From: an uncultured Polaribacter sp.
Lineage (GTDB): Bacteria > Bacteroidota > Bacteroidia > Flavobacteriales > Flavobacteriaceae
DNA length: 64,000 nucleotides
Direction of reading: 5' to 3'
Assembly (NCBI RefSeq): GCF_947496195.1
Contig: NZ_CANMBY010000002.1
Span: 124,001 to 188,000, forward strand
Below are positions 50,793 to 59,006 of this stretch, piece by piece. Under the pieces are notes generated by a model that saw only the letters and a program-made list of their open reading frames with translations, did no database searches and was not told where the DNA came from. The stretch's first letter is position 1. Each line of letters begins with the position of its first letter. A program made the translations under genes and the position numbers.

Positions 50793-51272
50793 CTATAATT
50801 CAGCAAATATAGCATGCATCATTCTCTTTTTATCATTGATACTTTCTTCTAAAGCAATCATTGTTTCTGTTCTGTTAACTCCTGGTATATCATCTATTTT
50901 ATAGATAATATCTTTAGCGTCGTTAGTTCCTTTAGCTCTTACTTTACAGAAAATATTGTATTTACCTGCAGTTACATAAGCTACAGTAACATTAGGAATT
51001 TTTCTTAAATTCTCAATAACACTTTGTGTCATAGATGTCTTCTCCAAAAATACACCTACATGAGCAATAAAAGAATATCCCATTTTTTCATAATTCAACG
51101 TTAATGTTGAACCTTGAATAATACCTTCATCTTCCATTTTCTTAACACGAACATGAATTGTTCCTGCAGAAACCAATAATTGTTTTGCAATATCTGTAAA
51201 AGGCGTTCTAGCATTTTCGATTAAGATATCTAAAATTTGGTGGTCTATTTCGTCTAATATAAATTTCTTCAT
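50793..51272 (-). CDS. Lrp/AsnC-family transcriptional regulator
   Basis: 159 residues. The N-terminal HTH is DEIDHQILDILIENARTPFTDIAKQLLVSAGTIHVRVKKMEDEG in pieces (residues 6-50). The C-terminal RAM domain (about 70-150) includes VAYVTAGKYNIFCKVRAKGTND and IPGVNRTETMIAL. It probably senses an amino acid. It sits next to a branched-chain-type E1 gene, which could be a target, but the two are separated by a terminator. Confidence 0.93.
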   Translation of the reverse strand: MKKFILDEIDHQILDILIENARTPFTDIAKQLLVSAGTIHVRVKKMEDEGIIQGSTLTLNYEKMGYSFIAHVGVFLEKTSMTQSVIENLRKIPNVTVAYVTAGKYNIFCKVRAKGTNDAKDIIYKIDDIPGVNRTETMIALEESINDKKRMMHAIFAEL

Positions 51273-51346
51273 TTTGTATATTATTCAATTTATATTGCAA
51301 ATTTATGAATTAAATTTAATACAAACCAAGTTAAAATGAGAAAAAT

Positions 51347-52405
51347 CTAATTTTTTAGCCTATCGAAAACGATTTCGTGATGTCCAATTTTACCATTTAA
51401 GATTTCTTCTTCTACTTTTTCTAATTTTGAAACAAGTTTATCTTCGATAATTAGGTCTTTATATTGAAAAGCTTCATCATTATCTGAGTTTGGATATCTA
51501 TGAATTATATCGTAGAAAATTTTATCATTATTTGGGATGTTAAAATAACCCTCTTCATTAGAAAAATCATTTTCTGTAGTAATGTGATATAAACCTTGTA
51601 AAATACTATAAAATGTATACTCTCTAGAAACCTCTCTATTATAATCATTGGGATAATGACCAGATTCTATTAAAATGGTATTGTAACCCAATTTCTGAAA
51701 ATTATCTCCTGTTGCTGTTGGATAAAATTCATCTGAATACCTACCTATATGATTAGGAATCATGGTTTGTAATGAAGAATTCATGGCTACAATTACATTC
51801 ATAGTTTCTTTTCTACCTTTTGTGATAGCTCTTGAAACTTCTTCAGAAGGAGCTAAGAAAGAAATTGTTGCTGGGTTTTTAGTACCCTCTACTCCAAATA
51901 TGGTTCTTTGATCGTGTAAATTAAAACAGAATTGAGGTTTAAAATCATCTAAAACAGTTCTTAAAATCTTACTTTCTTTTGCTTTTCTATCAACTGCATC
52001 TCTATTTAAATCTATACTATTTGCATTAACTCTTGTGTAAGCTTTTGCTCCATCTGGATTTAACATTGGGATAAAAATTAAAGTACATTCATCTAAAATC
52101 GAATTTACTTTATCATTAACATTATTAGAAAAACAATTAAATAAGTCAAAAAGTGCTTTTGTACCTGTACTTTCATTTCCATGCATTTGAGACCACAGCA
52201 AAATTTTCTTTTTACCTGAACCTATTTTAAACTGATAAATTGGATTGTTATTTTCTGATTCACCAATTTTGGAAATCTCAAATTTTTCTTGATGTTTTTC
52301 AAATAATTTCTGGATATCTGCAAACACAATCCATTTGCCAAAAAGATTATTTTCTTTTTGACTATTGTAAATACTTTTTATTGTCTCTGACTTTAAAATT
52401 CCCAA
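51347..52405 (-). CDS. M14-family zinc carboxypeptidase
   Basis: 352 residues, TTG start 17 bp after a good promoter. Zn ligands are H75 and E78 in SQMHGNESTG and H164 in FNLHDQR. MLNPDGA and SIDLNRDA follow the family pattern, and ILIESGHYPNDY carries the catalytic Glu. No signal peptide is seen, so it is probably cytoplasmic, unlike many M14 enzymes. Substrate is likely a peptide or muropeptide. Upstream lies a large inverted repeat. Confidence 0.87.
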   Translation of the reverse strand: MGILKSETIKSIYNSQKENNLFGKWIVFADIQKLFEKHQEKFEISKIGESENNNPIYQFKIGSGKKKILLWSQMHGNESTGTKALFDLFNCFSNNVNDKVNSILDECTLIFIPMLNPDGAKAYTRVNANSIDLNRDAVDRKAKESKILRTVLDDFKPQFCFNLHDQRTIFGVEGTKNPATISFLAPSEEVSRAITKGRKETMNVIVAMNSSLQTMIPNHIGRYSDEFYPTATGDNFQKLGYNTILIESGHYPNDYNREVSREYTFYSILQGLYHITTENDFSNEEGYFNIPNNDKIFYDIIHRYPNSDNDEAFQYKDLIIEDKLVSKLEKVEEEILNGKIGHHEIVFDRLKN

Positions 52406-52428
52406 AATTCAGTTTGATTTTAATAAAA

Positions 52429-52459
52429 CAAATTTACAGTATTGATTTTCTACTTGCAA
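52429..52459 (-). promoter_or_regulatory. Promoter for the M14 peptidase gene (TTG-N20-TAAATTTG)
   Basis: On the minus strand TTG (52459-52457), 20-bp spacer, TAAATTTG (52436-52429), a near-ideal match. Predicted transcription start is near 52422, 17 bp before the TTG start codon. Confidence 0.7.
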
Positions 52460-52467
52460 TGAAATTG

Positions 52468-52503
52468 TTACAAATGTAAAACTAGAGGATTTTACATTTG
52501 TAA
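52468..52503. repeat. Perfect 14+8+14 inverted repeat made of two 12-bp palindromes
   Basis: TTACAAATGTAAAA (52468-52481) and TTTTACATTTGTAA (52490-52503) are exact reverse complements. Each contains its own palindrome, TTACA-AA-TGTAA and TTACA-TT-TGTAA, centred 24 bp apart. The repeat lies just upstream of the -33 element of the M14 promoter. Confidence 0.75.
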
Positions 52504-52626
52504 ATAGATGAAATAATTCTAAAGTTTATTTATGTAAACAATGAATTTTTGCTATTTACAAAAGTCACATTATAAATTACGAAAAATTAAAATAAAATAA
52601 TAAAACTAAATTAAATTACTAATATT

Positions 52627-52640
52627 CATATAATTATATG
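52627..52640. repeat. Perfect 14-bp palindrome CATATAATTATATG
   Basis: Located about 115 bp upstream of the XRE regulator start. The rest of the gap (52504-52725) is AT-rich with no other feature I can support. Confidence 0.45.
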
Positions 52641-52725
52641 TTTTACTTAAACCTTTTGATTAATTATAAAAACTATTATTAAAACTCTTTTCAAAAAAAA
52701 ATAAGGTAGTTTAAAAAAGAAGATT

Positions 52726-52733
52726 TACTTTTG
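52726..52733 (+). promoter_or_regulatory. -7 element (TACTTTTG) for the XRE regulator
   Basis: TACTTTTG ends 20 bp before ATG 52754; no clear TTG upstream. Confidence 0.5.
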
Positions 52734-52753
52734 TGATATAGTTATAATTTACA

Positions 52754-53107
52754 ATGATAAACAGCTTAGAATTTACTTCAAGAATAAAAAAAGTAATGGA
52801 TTTTCATGGTTTTTCTGCATCTTCATTTGCAGATAAAATCGGTGTTCAACGCTCAAGTATTTCTCACATATTATCTGGTAGAAATAAGCCAAGTTTAGAT
52901 TTTATTTTAAAAGTAACTAGCGTTTTTAAAGATGTAGATATACATTGGTTATTAAATGGAAAAGGTACTTTTCCTAAAAACATAGTTAATCAATCTACTA
53001 CTTCTACTCCAACTGAGTTAATCGAATCTGATTCAAATATTACAAAGCAAATTCAAAGAATTGTTGTCTTTTATAACGACGGAACATTTGATGAGTTTAA
53101 GAAATAA
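52754..53107 (+). CDS. XRE-family helix-turn-helix regulator
   Basis: 117 residues. HTH_3 domain at about 8-65: FTSRIKKVMDFHGFSASSFADKIGVQRSSISHILSGRNKPSLDF, with recognition helix QRSSISHIL. The C-terminal 50 residues are a Ser/Thr linker and a short beta-rich tail (QRIVVFYNDGTFDEF). It resembles chromosomal phage-repressor-like regulators common in flavobacteria. It is monocistronic with a terminator after it. Confidence 0.88.
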   Translation: MINSLEFTSRIKKVMDFHGFSASSFADKIGVQRSSISHILSGRNKPSLDFILKVTSVFKDVDIHWLLNGKGTFPKNIVNQSTTSTPTELIESDSNITKQIQRIVVFYNDGTFDEFKK

Positions 53108-53135
53108 AAAAACCAGCTTAAAGCTGGTTTTTTTA
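53107..53135. terminator. Bidirectional terminator between the XRE gene and typA
   Basis: ACCAGCT (53112-53118) pairs with AGCTGGT (53122-53128), with A and T runs on either side. It serves both convergent genes. Confidence 0.88.
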
Positions 53136-53138
53136 TTT

Positions 53139-54908
53139 TTATCTAAAATCTATTTTTCGCATTCTTAAACTTGCAGGAGTCACTTCTAAATACTCATCAT
53201 CTCTAATATACTCCATACATTCTTCTAAAGAAAAATCAATTTTTGGAGCAATCTTAACACCATCATCAGAACCAGAAGCACGAACGTTTGTTAATTTTTT
53301 ACCTTTTATTAAGTTTACAGCCATATCTGTATCCTTACTATTTTCACCAACAACTTGTCCCTTGTAGATTTCTTGATTAGGATCTATAAAGAAACGTCCT
53401 CTATCTTGTAATCTATCTATAGCATAAGCAGTAGCTTTACCTGTTTCTGAAGAAACAATAGCTCCTTTAGCATCTTCTGAAAAATCTCCTTTGTAAGGTC
53501 CATATTCAGAAAAACGATGATTTATGATTGCTTGACCTGCAGTTGCTGTTAATATTTTATTACGTAAACCAATTAATCCTCTAGAAGGAATTGTAAATTC
53601 TAAGTGTTGTAAATCACCTTTTGGTTCCATTACTAATAAATCACCTTTACGTAAAGAAACTAAATTAATTGCTTTAGATGCCACATCTTCTGGTACATCT
53701 ATAGATAAAGTTTCATAAGGTTCAGATTTTACACCATCTATTTCTTTAACAATTACTTGTGGTCTACCCACTTGTAATTCATAACCCTCTCTACGCATGG
53801 TTTCGATTAATACAGACAAGTGTAACACTCCACGTCCAAAAACGTTGAATTTATCTTCTGTATCTGTTTCATCAACACGTAAAGCTAAGTTCTTTTCCAT
53901 TTCTTTGAAAAGTCTATCACGTAAATGACGAGATGTAACAAATTTACCTTCTTTACCAAAGAAAGGTGAGTTGTTAATTGTAAATAACATACTCATTGTT
54001 GGTTGATCTACCTCGATTCTAGGTAAGGCATCTGGGTTTTCTAGATCTGCAATAGTATCACCAATTTCAAAATCTTCTATACCTGTAATTGCACAAATAT
54101 CTCCAGAACGAACTTTAGATACTTTTGCTTTACCCATTCCTTCAAAAACATGAAGTTCTTTGATTCTAACTTTTTTGGTAGAACCATCTGCTTTACACAA
54201 CATGTAATCTTTGTTTTCTTCTAAGTCTCCTCTATATACTCTACCAATTGCGATTCTACCTGTAAATGCAGAAAAGTCTAAAGATGTAATTTGCATCTGT
54301 GGAGTTCCTTCTCTATAAGGTGCTTCTGGAATAGATTCTATTACAGCATCTAATAAAGAGATAATGTTATCTGTTGGTTCTTGCCAATCTGTACTCATCC
54401 ATCCATTTTTAGCAGAACCATAAATAGTAGTAAAATCTAATTGATCTTCTGTAGCATCTAAAGCAAACATTAAATCAAAAACCTTTTCATGAACTAAATC
54501 TGGTGTACAGTTTTCTTTATCTACTTTATTAACTACAACTATTGGAGTTAAACCTAACTCAATTGCTTTACCTAATACAAAACGAGTTTGTGGCATTGGA
54601 CCTTCGAAAGCATCTACCAATAATAATACTCCATCAGCCATTTTTAATACACGCTCTACTTCTCCTCCAAAATCTGCGTGACCAGGTGTATCAATTACAT
54701 TGATTTTAACATCTTTATAATTTACAGATACGTTTTTAGAAAGAATAGTAATTCCTCTTTCACGTTCTAAATCATTATTATCTAATAATAAATCTGTACG
54801 TTCTTTTCTATCATCTAAAATTTTTGCTTGATCTATAATTTTATCAACCAAAGTAGTTTTACCATGATCTACGTGTGCTATAATAGCTATGTTTCTAATG
54901 GATTGCAT
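53139..54908 (-). CDS. typA: Translational GTPase TypA/BipA
   Basis: 589 residues. G1 [10 protein letters not shown]2 region RGITI, G3 [11 protein letters not shown] and G4 NKVDKE. The beta-barrel domain II, EF-G-like domains III and V and the C-terminal domain with the [19 protein letters not shown] end are present. TypA binds the 70S ribosome and helps 50S assembly, especially in the cold. It is monocistronic. Confidence 0.97.
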   Translation of the reverse strand: MQSIRNIAIIAHVDHGKTTLVDKIIDQAKILDDRKERTDLLLDNNDLERERGITILSKNVSVNYKDVKINVIDTPGHADFGGEVERVLKMADGVLLLVDAFEGPMPQTRFVLGKAIELGLTPIVVVNKVDKENCTPDLVHEKVFDLMFALDATEDQLDFTTIYGSAKNGWMSTDWQEPTDNIISLLDAVIESIPEAPYREGTPQMQITSLDFSAFTGRIAIGRVYRGDLEENKDYMLCKADGSTKKVRIKELHVFEGMGKAKVSKVRSGDICAITGIEDFEIGDTIADLENPDALPRIEVDQPTMSMLFTINNSPFFGKEGKFVTSRHLRDRLFKEMEKNLALRVDETDTEDKFNVFGRGVLHLSVLIETMRREGYELQVGRPQVIVKEIDGVKSEPYETLSIDVPEDVASKAINLVSLRKGDLLVMEPKGDLQHLEFTIPSRGLIGLRNKILTATAGQAIINHRFSEYGPYKGDFSEDAKGAIVSSETGKATAYAIDRLQDRGRFFIDPNQEIYKGQVVGENSKDTDMAVNLIKGKKLTNVRASGSDDGVKIAPKIDFSLEECMEYIRDDEYLEVTPASLRMRKIDFR

Positions 54909-54987
54909 AATGCCTTCTTAAATTTCGTGCAAAAGTAGTTTATTATACACGAAATAAAGAGATTAAATTAAAGTTTTTTAAGTCGCT

Positions 54988-55284
54988 TTATTTTGCAGAA
55001 GGATTTTCATCATCTCTAAATGCAGATGGTAATATATCTGGAATTAATTTTATTAGTAATGGTAACAATAACGCACCTCCAGGTAATAAGAAAACAGCAA
55101 GTGCAGGTATAGATTTGCAGATATCTATTAATTGTATTTTTATCTTTTCTTTTTCTTCTGGTGTTAATTTTGCATGAGTAGACTTTCGAATTAAATGCAT
55201 TGCCTCTTTACTTTGAGATAGTTCTTGATATAATCTCAACTTATTTCTATGCAATAATTCTTTTATTTCTTCTACGGTTTGCAT
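54988..55284 (-). CDS. LETM1-like mini-protein
   Basis: 98 residues. The central hydrophobic segment CKSIPALAVFLLPGGALLLPLL, continuing to PDILPSAF, is the pattern at the start of the LETM1 ribosome-binding domain of mitochondrial proteins. Here it is preceded by a charged helix (about 1-55), and the rest of LETM1 is absent. One membrane helix is possible. Its ATG overlaps the stop of the proline dehydrogenase gene by one base, so they are co-translated. Function is unknown. Confidence 0.75.
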   Translation of the reverse strand: MQTVEEIKELLHRNKLRLYQELSQSKEAMHLIRKSTHAKLTPEEKEKIKIQLIDICKSIPALAVFLLPGGALLLPLLIKLIPDILPSAFRDDENPSAK

Positions 55285-56447
55285 TATAGCTTTCTACGCT
55301 TACGCTCTGTTTTGAGTAGATTTAATTCTCTACTTGTTTGTCCTGCAACAGAGGTGTTTTCTTCTGCTCTTCTAATTAAATAAGGCATTACATCTCTTAC
55401 AGGTCCAAAAGGCAAATATTTTGCAACATTATATCCTTCGTTTGCTAAATTATAACTAATATGATCGCTCATACCAAATAATTGACCAAACCAAAGGCGT
55501 TTGTCATCATTTTTAATACCATATTGTTTTGCTAATTCCATTAACAAATAAGAGCTTTCTTCATTATGAGTACCTGCAAATAAAGCCATGTTTTTATGCT
55601 CCATCATATACCTGATAGCATTATCATAATTTTCGTCTGTAGCTAATTTATTCTCACAAATTGGAGAAGGGTAACCTTTTACTTTTGCTCTCTCTCGCTC
55701 TTTTTCCATGTAAGCACCTCTAACTACTTTCATACCAATATGAAAACCTTCTTGATGTGCTTTTTGATGCAACTGTTTTAAATACTCCATTCTATCATGT
55801 CTGTACATTTGAAGCGTATTAAAAACTATAGCTTTTTCTTTGTTGTAAGTTGCCATTAATTCTTCTATTAAATCATCAGCAGCCTTTTGCATCCAACTTT
55901 CTTCTGCATCAATTAAAAGAGGTACATCTTTTTCTAAAGCAGATTTACATACTTTATGAAAACGAGCTTCTACTCTACTCCATTCTTGTTTTTCTGATTC
56001 AGATAACTTTTTTCCTTCAGAAATTTTCTGATATAAGGCAAATCGTCCAAATCCTGTTGGTTTAAATACAGCATAAGGAATTGATTTTTTCTCTTCACAA
56101 AAGTTTAAAATTTTTAAAATCTTCTCTAATGCACCATCAAAACTTGCTTCTTCATCTTTACCTTCTACAGAATAATCTAAAACACTATGTACATTACCAT
56201 TATTATACATATTATCTATAATTGGCAAACAATCTTCTTCTGTTACACCACCACAAAAGTGATCGAATACAGTAGAACGAATTAAACCTTCTATAGGTAA
56301 ATGAGCTTTTAAAGCAAAGTTGGTAACAGCACTACCAATTCTAACCATTGGTTCGTTTTGAATCATTCGAAACAAAAAATAAGCGCGTTCTAATTGTGAG
56401 TCAGATTTTAAAGCAAATGCTACTTCTGTATTATCAAATAGTTTCAT
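55284..56447 (-). CDS. Proline dehydrogenase
   Basis: 387 residues, stand-alone PRODH barrel that oxidises proline to pyrroline-5-carboxylate with FAD. GMKVVRGAYMEKERERA carries the FAD- and substrate-binding Arg and Lys, LFAGTHNEESSYL follows, and the C-terminal YLIRRAEENTS contains the arginine pair that binds proline carboxylate. The second enzyme, P5C dehydrogenase, is not in the window. Confidence 0.93.
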   Translation of the reverse strand: MKLFDNTEVAFALKSDSQLERAYFLFRMIQNEPMVRIGSAVTNFALKAHLPIEGLIRSTVFDHFCGGVTEEDCLPIIDNMYNNGNVHSVLDYSVEGKDEEASFDGALEKILKILNFCEEKKSIPYAVFKPTGFGRFALYQKISEGKKLSESEKQEWSRVEARFHKVCKSALEKDVPLLIDAEESWMQKAADDLIEELMATYNKEKAIVFNTLQMYRHDRMEYLKQLHQKAHQEGFHIGMKVVRGAYMEKERERAKVKGYPSPICENKLATDENYDNAIRYMMEHKNMALFAGTHNEESSYLLMELAKQYGIKNDDKRLWFGQLFGMSDHISYNLANEGYNVAKYLPFGPVRDVMPYLIRRAEENTSVAGQTSRELNLLKTERKRRKL

Positions 56448-56535
56448 GTATAGAAAATTACTACAACAAAGATAGTTTTTGAACGTAAATAATTCAATTA
56501 TTTCTGTTTAATTTGTAGTCTAAATATTTTTTTTG

Positions 56536-57594
56536 ATGAAAACCATACAAGCAGTTTCTTATCCAGTTCATTTTCAAGAAGAAAGTTATGCTGCTCTTAC
56601 CAATTTAATAGCTAAAAATGATTATTCTACCATTTTTGTTTTGGTCGATGAAAATACATTTGAAGCTTGTTATCCAAGATTTTTAGATAAATTAAATACA
56701 AACAGAGAATTAAAATTAATAGAAATTGCATCTGGTGAAATAAATAAAAACCTAAATACTTGTATTAAAGTCTGGGATAAAATTACAGATTTAGGAGGAG
56801 ATAGAAAAAGTTTACTTATCACTTTAGGAGGAGGAGTAATTACAGATTTAGGTGGTTTTGTTGCCTCTTGTTTTAAAAGAGGTATAGATTTTGTAAACAT
56901 ACCAACTACACTTCTTTCTATGGTTGATGCATCTGTAGGAGGAAAAACTGGGATTGATTTAGGAGTATTAAAAAATCAAATTGGATTATTTGCTAATCCA
57001 CAAATGGTTATTGTTGATGATGTTTATTTAAATACACTGGATGAACGTGAAATACAATCTGGAACTGCAGAAATTATTAAATATGGTTTAACTTACGATT
57101 ACAGCCTTTTTGAACAAATAAAGAAAGATAAATACAATAATATCAACAAATTAATATTTAGATCTGTTGAAATTAAAAATGAAGTTGTTTTAGAAGATCC
57201 AAGAGAAAAATATTTACGAAAAATTTTAAATTTCGGACATACTTTAGGGCATGCTATTGAATCTTTTTACTTAGATTCTGAAGACAAAAAAAGCTTAACT
57301 CATGGTGAAGCTATTGCAATAGGCATGATTTGCGAAAGTTTTATGTCTTCAATTCTTTTAAATCTATCTATAGAAAAAGTAGCTGAAATAAAAGAAACCA
57401 TTTTATCTATATATAATAAAATTGAAATACAAAAAGAAGATTTTAGTGCTATTTTAGCATACCTTAAACATGATAAGAAAAACGTTAATGGTCAAATTAA
57501 CTTTGTTCTACTAAATGATTTTGAAGACTACAAAATAGATTGTAAAGTGCCAGAAGAAATAATTATACAGAGTTTGGAGTACTATAATTCATAA
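56536..57594 (+). CDS. aroB: 3-Dehydroquinate synthase
   Basis: 352 residues from ATG 56536 (a TTG one codon earlier is ignored). It converts DAHP to dehydroquinate with NAD and Zn. GGGVITDLGGFVAS and PTTLLSMVDASVGGKTGID bind NAD, and the Zn ligands lie in GTAEIIKYG (Glu), LNFGHTLGHAIE and LTHGEAIAIGM (His). Length is normal. It ends at a strong terminator. Confidence 0.96.
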   Translation: MKTIQAVSYPVHFQEESYAALTNLIAKNDYSTIFVLVDENTFEACYPRFLDKLNTNRELKLIEIASGEINKNLNTCIKVWDKITDLGGDRKSLLITLGGGVITDLGGFVASCFKRGIDFVNIPTTLLSMVDASVGGKTGIDLGVLKNQIGLFANPQMVIVDDVYLNTLDEREIQSGTAEIIKYGLTYDYSLFEQIKKDKYNNINKLIFRSVEIKNEVVLEDPREKYLRKILNFGHTLGHAIESFYLDSEDKKSLTHGEAIAIGMICESFMSSILLNLSIEKVAEIKETILSIYNKIEIQKEDFSAILAYLKHDKKNVNGQINFVLLNDFEDYKIDCKVPEEIIIQSLEYYNS

Positions 57595-57628
57595 AAAAAT
57601 CCTATCAAAATTTTGATAGGATTTTTTT
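57593..57628. terminator. Bidirectional terminator between aroB and the cold-shock gene
   Basis: ATCCTATCAAAA (57599-57610) is followed directly by its reverse complement TTTTGATAGGAT (57611-57622), with A and T runs outside. Confidence 0.88.
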
Positions 57629-57646
57629 ATAATAGTTTGTTAAGTT

Positions 57647-58099
57647 TTAAATTTTAGTAACTTTTACAGCATTCATTCCTCTCATTCCTTGTTCTAACTC
57701 AAAAGAAACTTTATCGTTTTCTACAATAGTATCTATTAAACCACTTACATGTGTAAAATATTTTTCTCCATTTTCTGAATCTATAATAAACCCAAAACCT
57801 TTAGATGAATCAAAAAAGTTTACTTTTCCTTTTCTTACAGGATCTTCTTCTGGTAAATCTTCTTTTTTAGTAGTAGAAATTTGAATGTCTTCTATTTCAT
57901 ATTCTACTTTTAAAGTTGGATCTGGTGGAGTATCTACCAAATTTCCATTATGATCTACATAAGCAAACTGTATTCCAGAAGCACCATTAGCTTCTTTGTC
58001 TGCTTTTCTTGCCTCCATTTTTTTACGTTTATCTTCTCTCTTTTTTAAACGTTTTTTTTCTTTTTCACTTTTACTAAATGTCTGTTGCGATTTTGCCAT
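57647..58099 (-). CDS. Cold-shock-domain protein with basic N-terminal extension
   Basis: 150 residues. The C-terminal 62 residues are a CspA-type domain: RKGKVNFFDSSKGFGFI (RNP1) and EKYFTHVSGL (RNP2). The first 35 residues are strongly basic (KSEKEKKRLKKREDKRKKMEARK), and a linker (40-85) follows. It binds single-stranded nucleic acid, probably as an RNA chaperone. The 5' leader is about 100 nt, as in cold-induced csp messages. Confidence 0.92.
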   Translation of the reverse strand: MAKSQQTFSKSEKEKKRLKKREDKRKKMEARKADKEANGASGIQFAYVDHNGNLVDTPPDPTLKVEYEIEDIQISTTKKEDLPEEDPVRKGKVNFFDSSKGFGFIIDSENGEKYFTHVSGLIDTIVENDKVSFELEQGMRGMNAVKVTKI

Positions 58100-58205
58100 T
58101 AAATATTATATAGGATTTTAAATTAATAAATTAAGCTGTAAACAGCAAACAAAAAGGGTAACAAGGATATGCTTACTTAAATGGAAGTGCTTTAACTCAA
58201 TGCTA

Positions 58206-58213
58206 CAAAGATA
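58206..58213 (-). promoter_or_regulatory. -7 element (TATCTTTG) for the cold-shock gene
   Basis: The minus strand reads TATCTTTG, 106 bp before the ATG at 58099, implying a leader of about 100 nt. Confidence 0.5.
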
Positions 58214-58289
58214 ATAATAAATATATAAATTGTTTAGTAGAATGCTATATGTTAAAAAAAATATAAATTAATAGTGTTTGTCATTTAAA

Positions 58290-58313
58290 ATAATAGTATT
58301 ACTATTATATTTG
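58290..58313 (+). promoter_or_regulatory. TetR-type operator overlapping the tetR promoter
   Basis: The perfect 19-bp palindrome ATAATAGTATTACTATTAT (58290-58308) overlaps the -7 element TATATTTG (58306-58313). The tetR ATG is at 58331. Size, symmetry and position fit an autorepressor operator. Confidence 0.75.
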
Positions 58314-58330
58314 CAAACAAACAATTTTAT

Positions 58331-59002
58331 ATGAAGAATTTATTATCTGTTTTAAAGATTACTGTTCCTGATAAAATTTATATTAAAGATCCTGAAACTT
58401 CAGATTTAGGAAAGAGAATTATAGAGAATAGTATTATTCTTATCAATGAAATAGGTTTTGAAAGTTTTACTTTTAAAAAATTAGGAAAAAAAATTGGTTC
58501 TAACGAAAGCTCTATTTACAGATATTTCGAAAGTAAACATAAGCTTTTATTGTATTTATCTTCTTGGTATTGGGCATGGCTAGAATACCAATTAGTACTT
58601 GAAACTTTTAGTATTTCTGATAAGAAAGAGAAATTAGAAAAAGCAATAACCATAACTACAAGAACCGTAGAAGAAGATTCTAATTTTTCTCATATAAATG
58701 AAACATTATTATACAGAATTATTGTGAATGAAAGCTCTAAATCTTTTTTAACAAAAGAAGTAGATAAAGATAATAAAGAAGGTTATTTTGAAATTTACAA
58801 AAGATTAATCACTAGGCTTGAAGCCATGATTATTGATGTGAATCCTTCTTATGAATTCCCATTAAGTTTAGCAAGCACAATTGTAGAAGGAGGTCTTCAT
58901 CAACATTTTTTAAATGAACACTTTCCAACAATAACAAATTGTAAAAACGGACAAACACCCACAAACTTTTATCAACAACTAGTTAAAACTACATTAAGTT
59001 AA
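58331..59002 (+). CDS. TetR/AcrR-family regulator
   Basis: 223 residues. The N-terminal HTH (about 24-70) reads GFESFTFKKLGKKIGSNESSIYRYFESKHKLLLYL in pieces, the classic TetR pattern. The rest is an alpha-helical ligand-binding and dimerisation domain. It is first in an operon with the ABC, HlyD and TolC genes (4 bp to the next gene), so it likely represses the export system and itself through the palindrome at 58290. Confidence 0.92.
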   Translation: MKNLLSVLKITVPDKIYIKDPETSDLGKRIIENSIILINEIGFESFTFKKLGKKIGSNESSIYRYFESKHKLLLYLSSWYWAWLEYQLVLETFSISDKKEKLEKAITITTRTVEEDSNFSHINETLLYRIIVNESSKSFLTKEVDKDNKEGYFEIYKRLITRLEAMIIDVNPSYEFPLSLASTIVEGGLHQHFLNEHFPTITNCKNGQTPTNFYQQLVKTTLS

Positions 59003-59006
59003 TACT

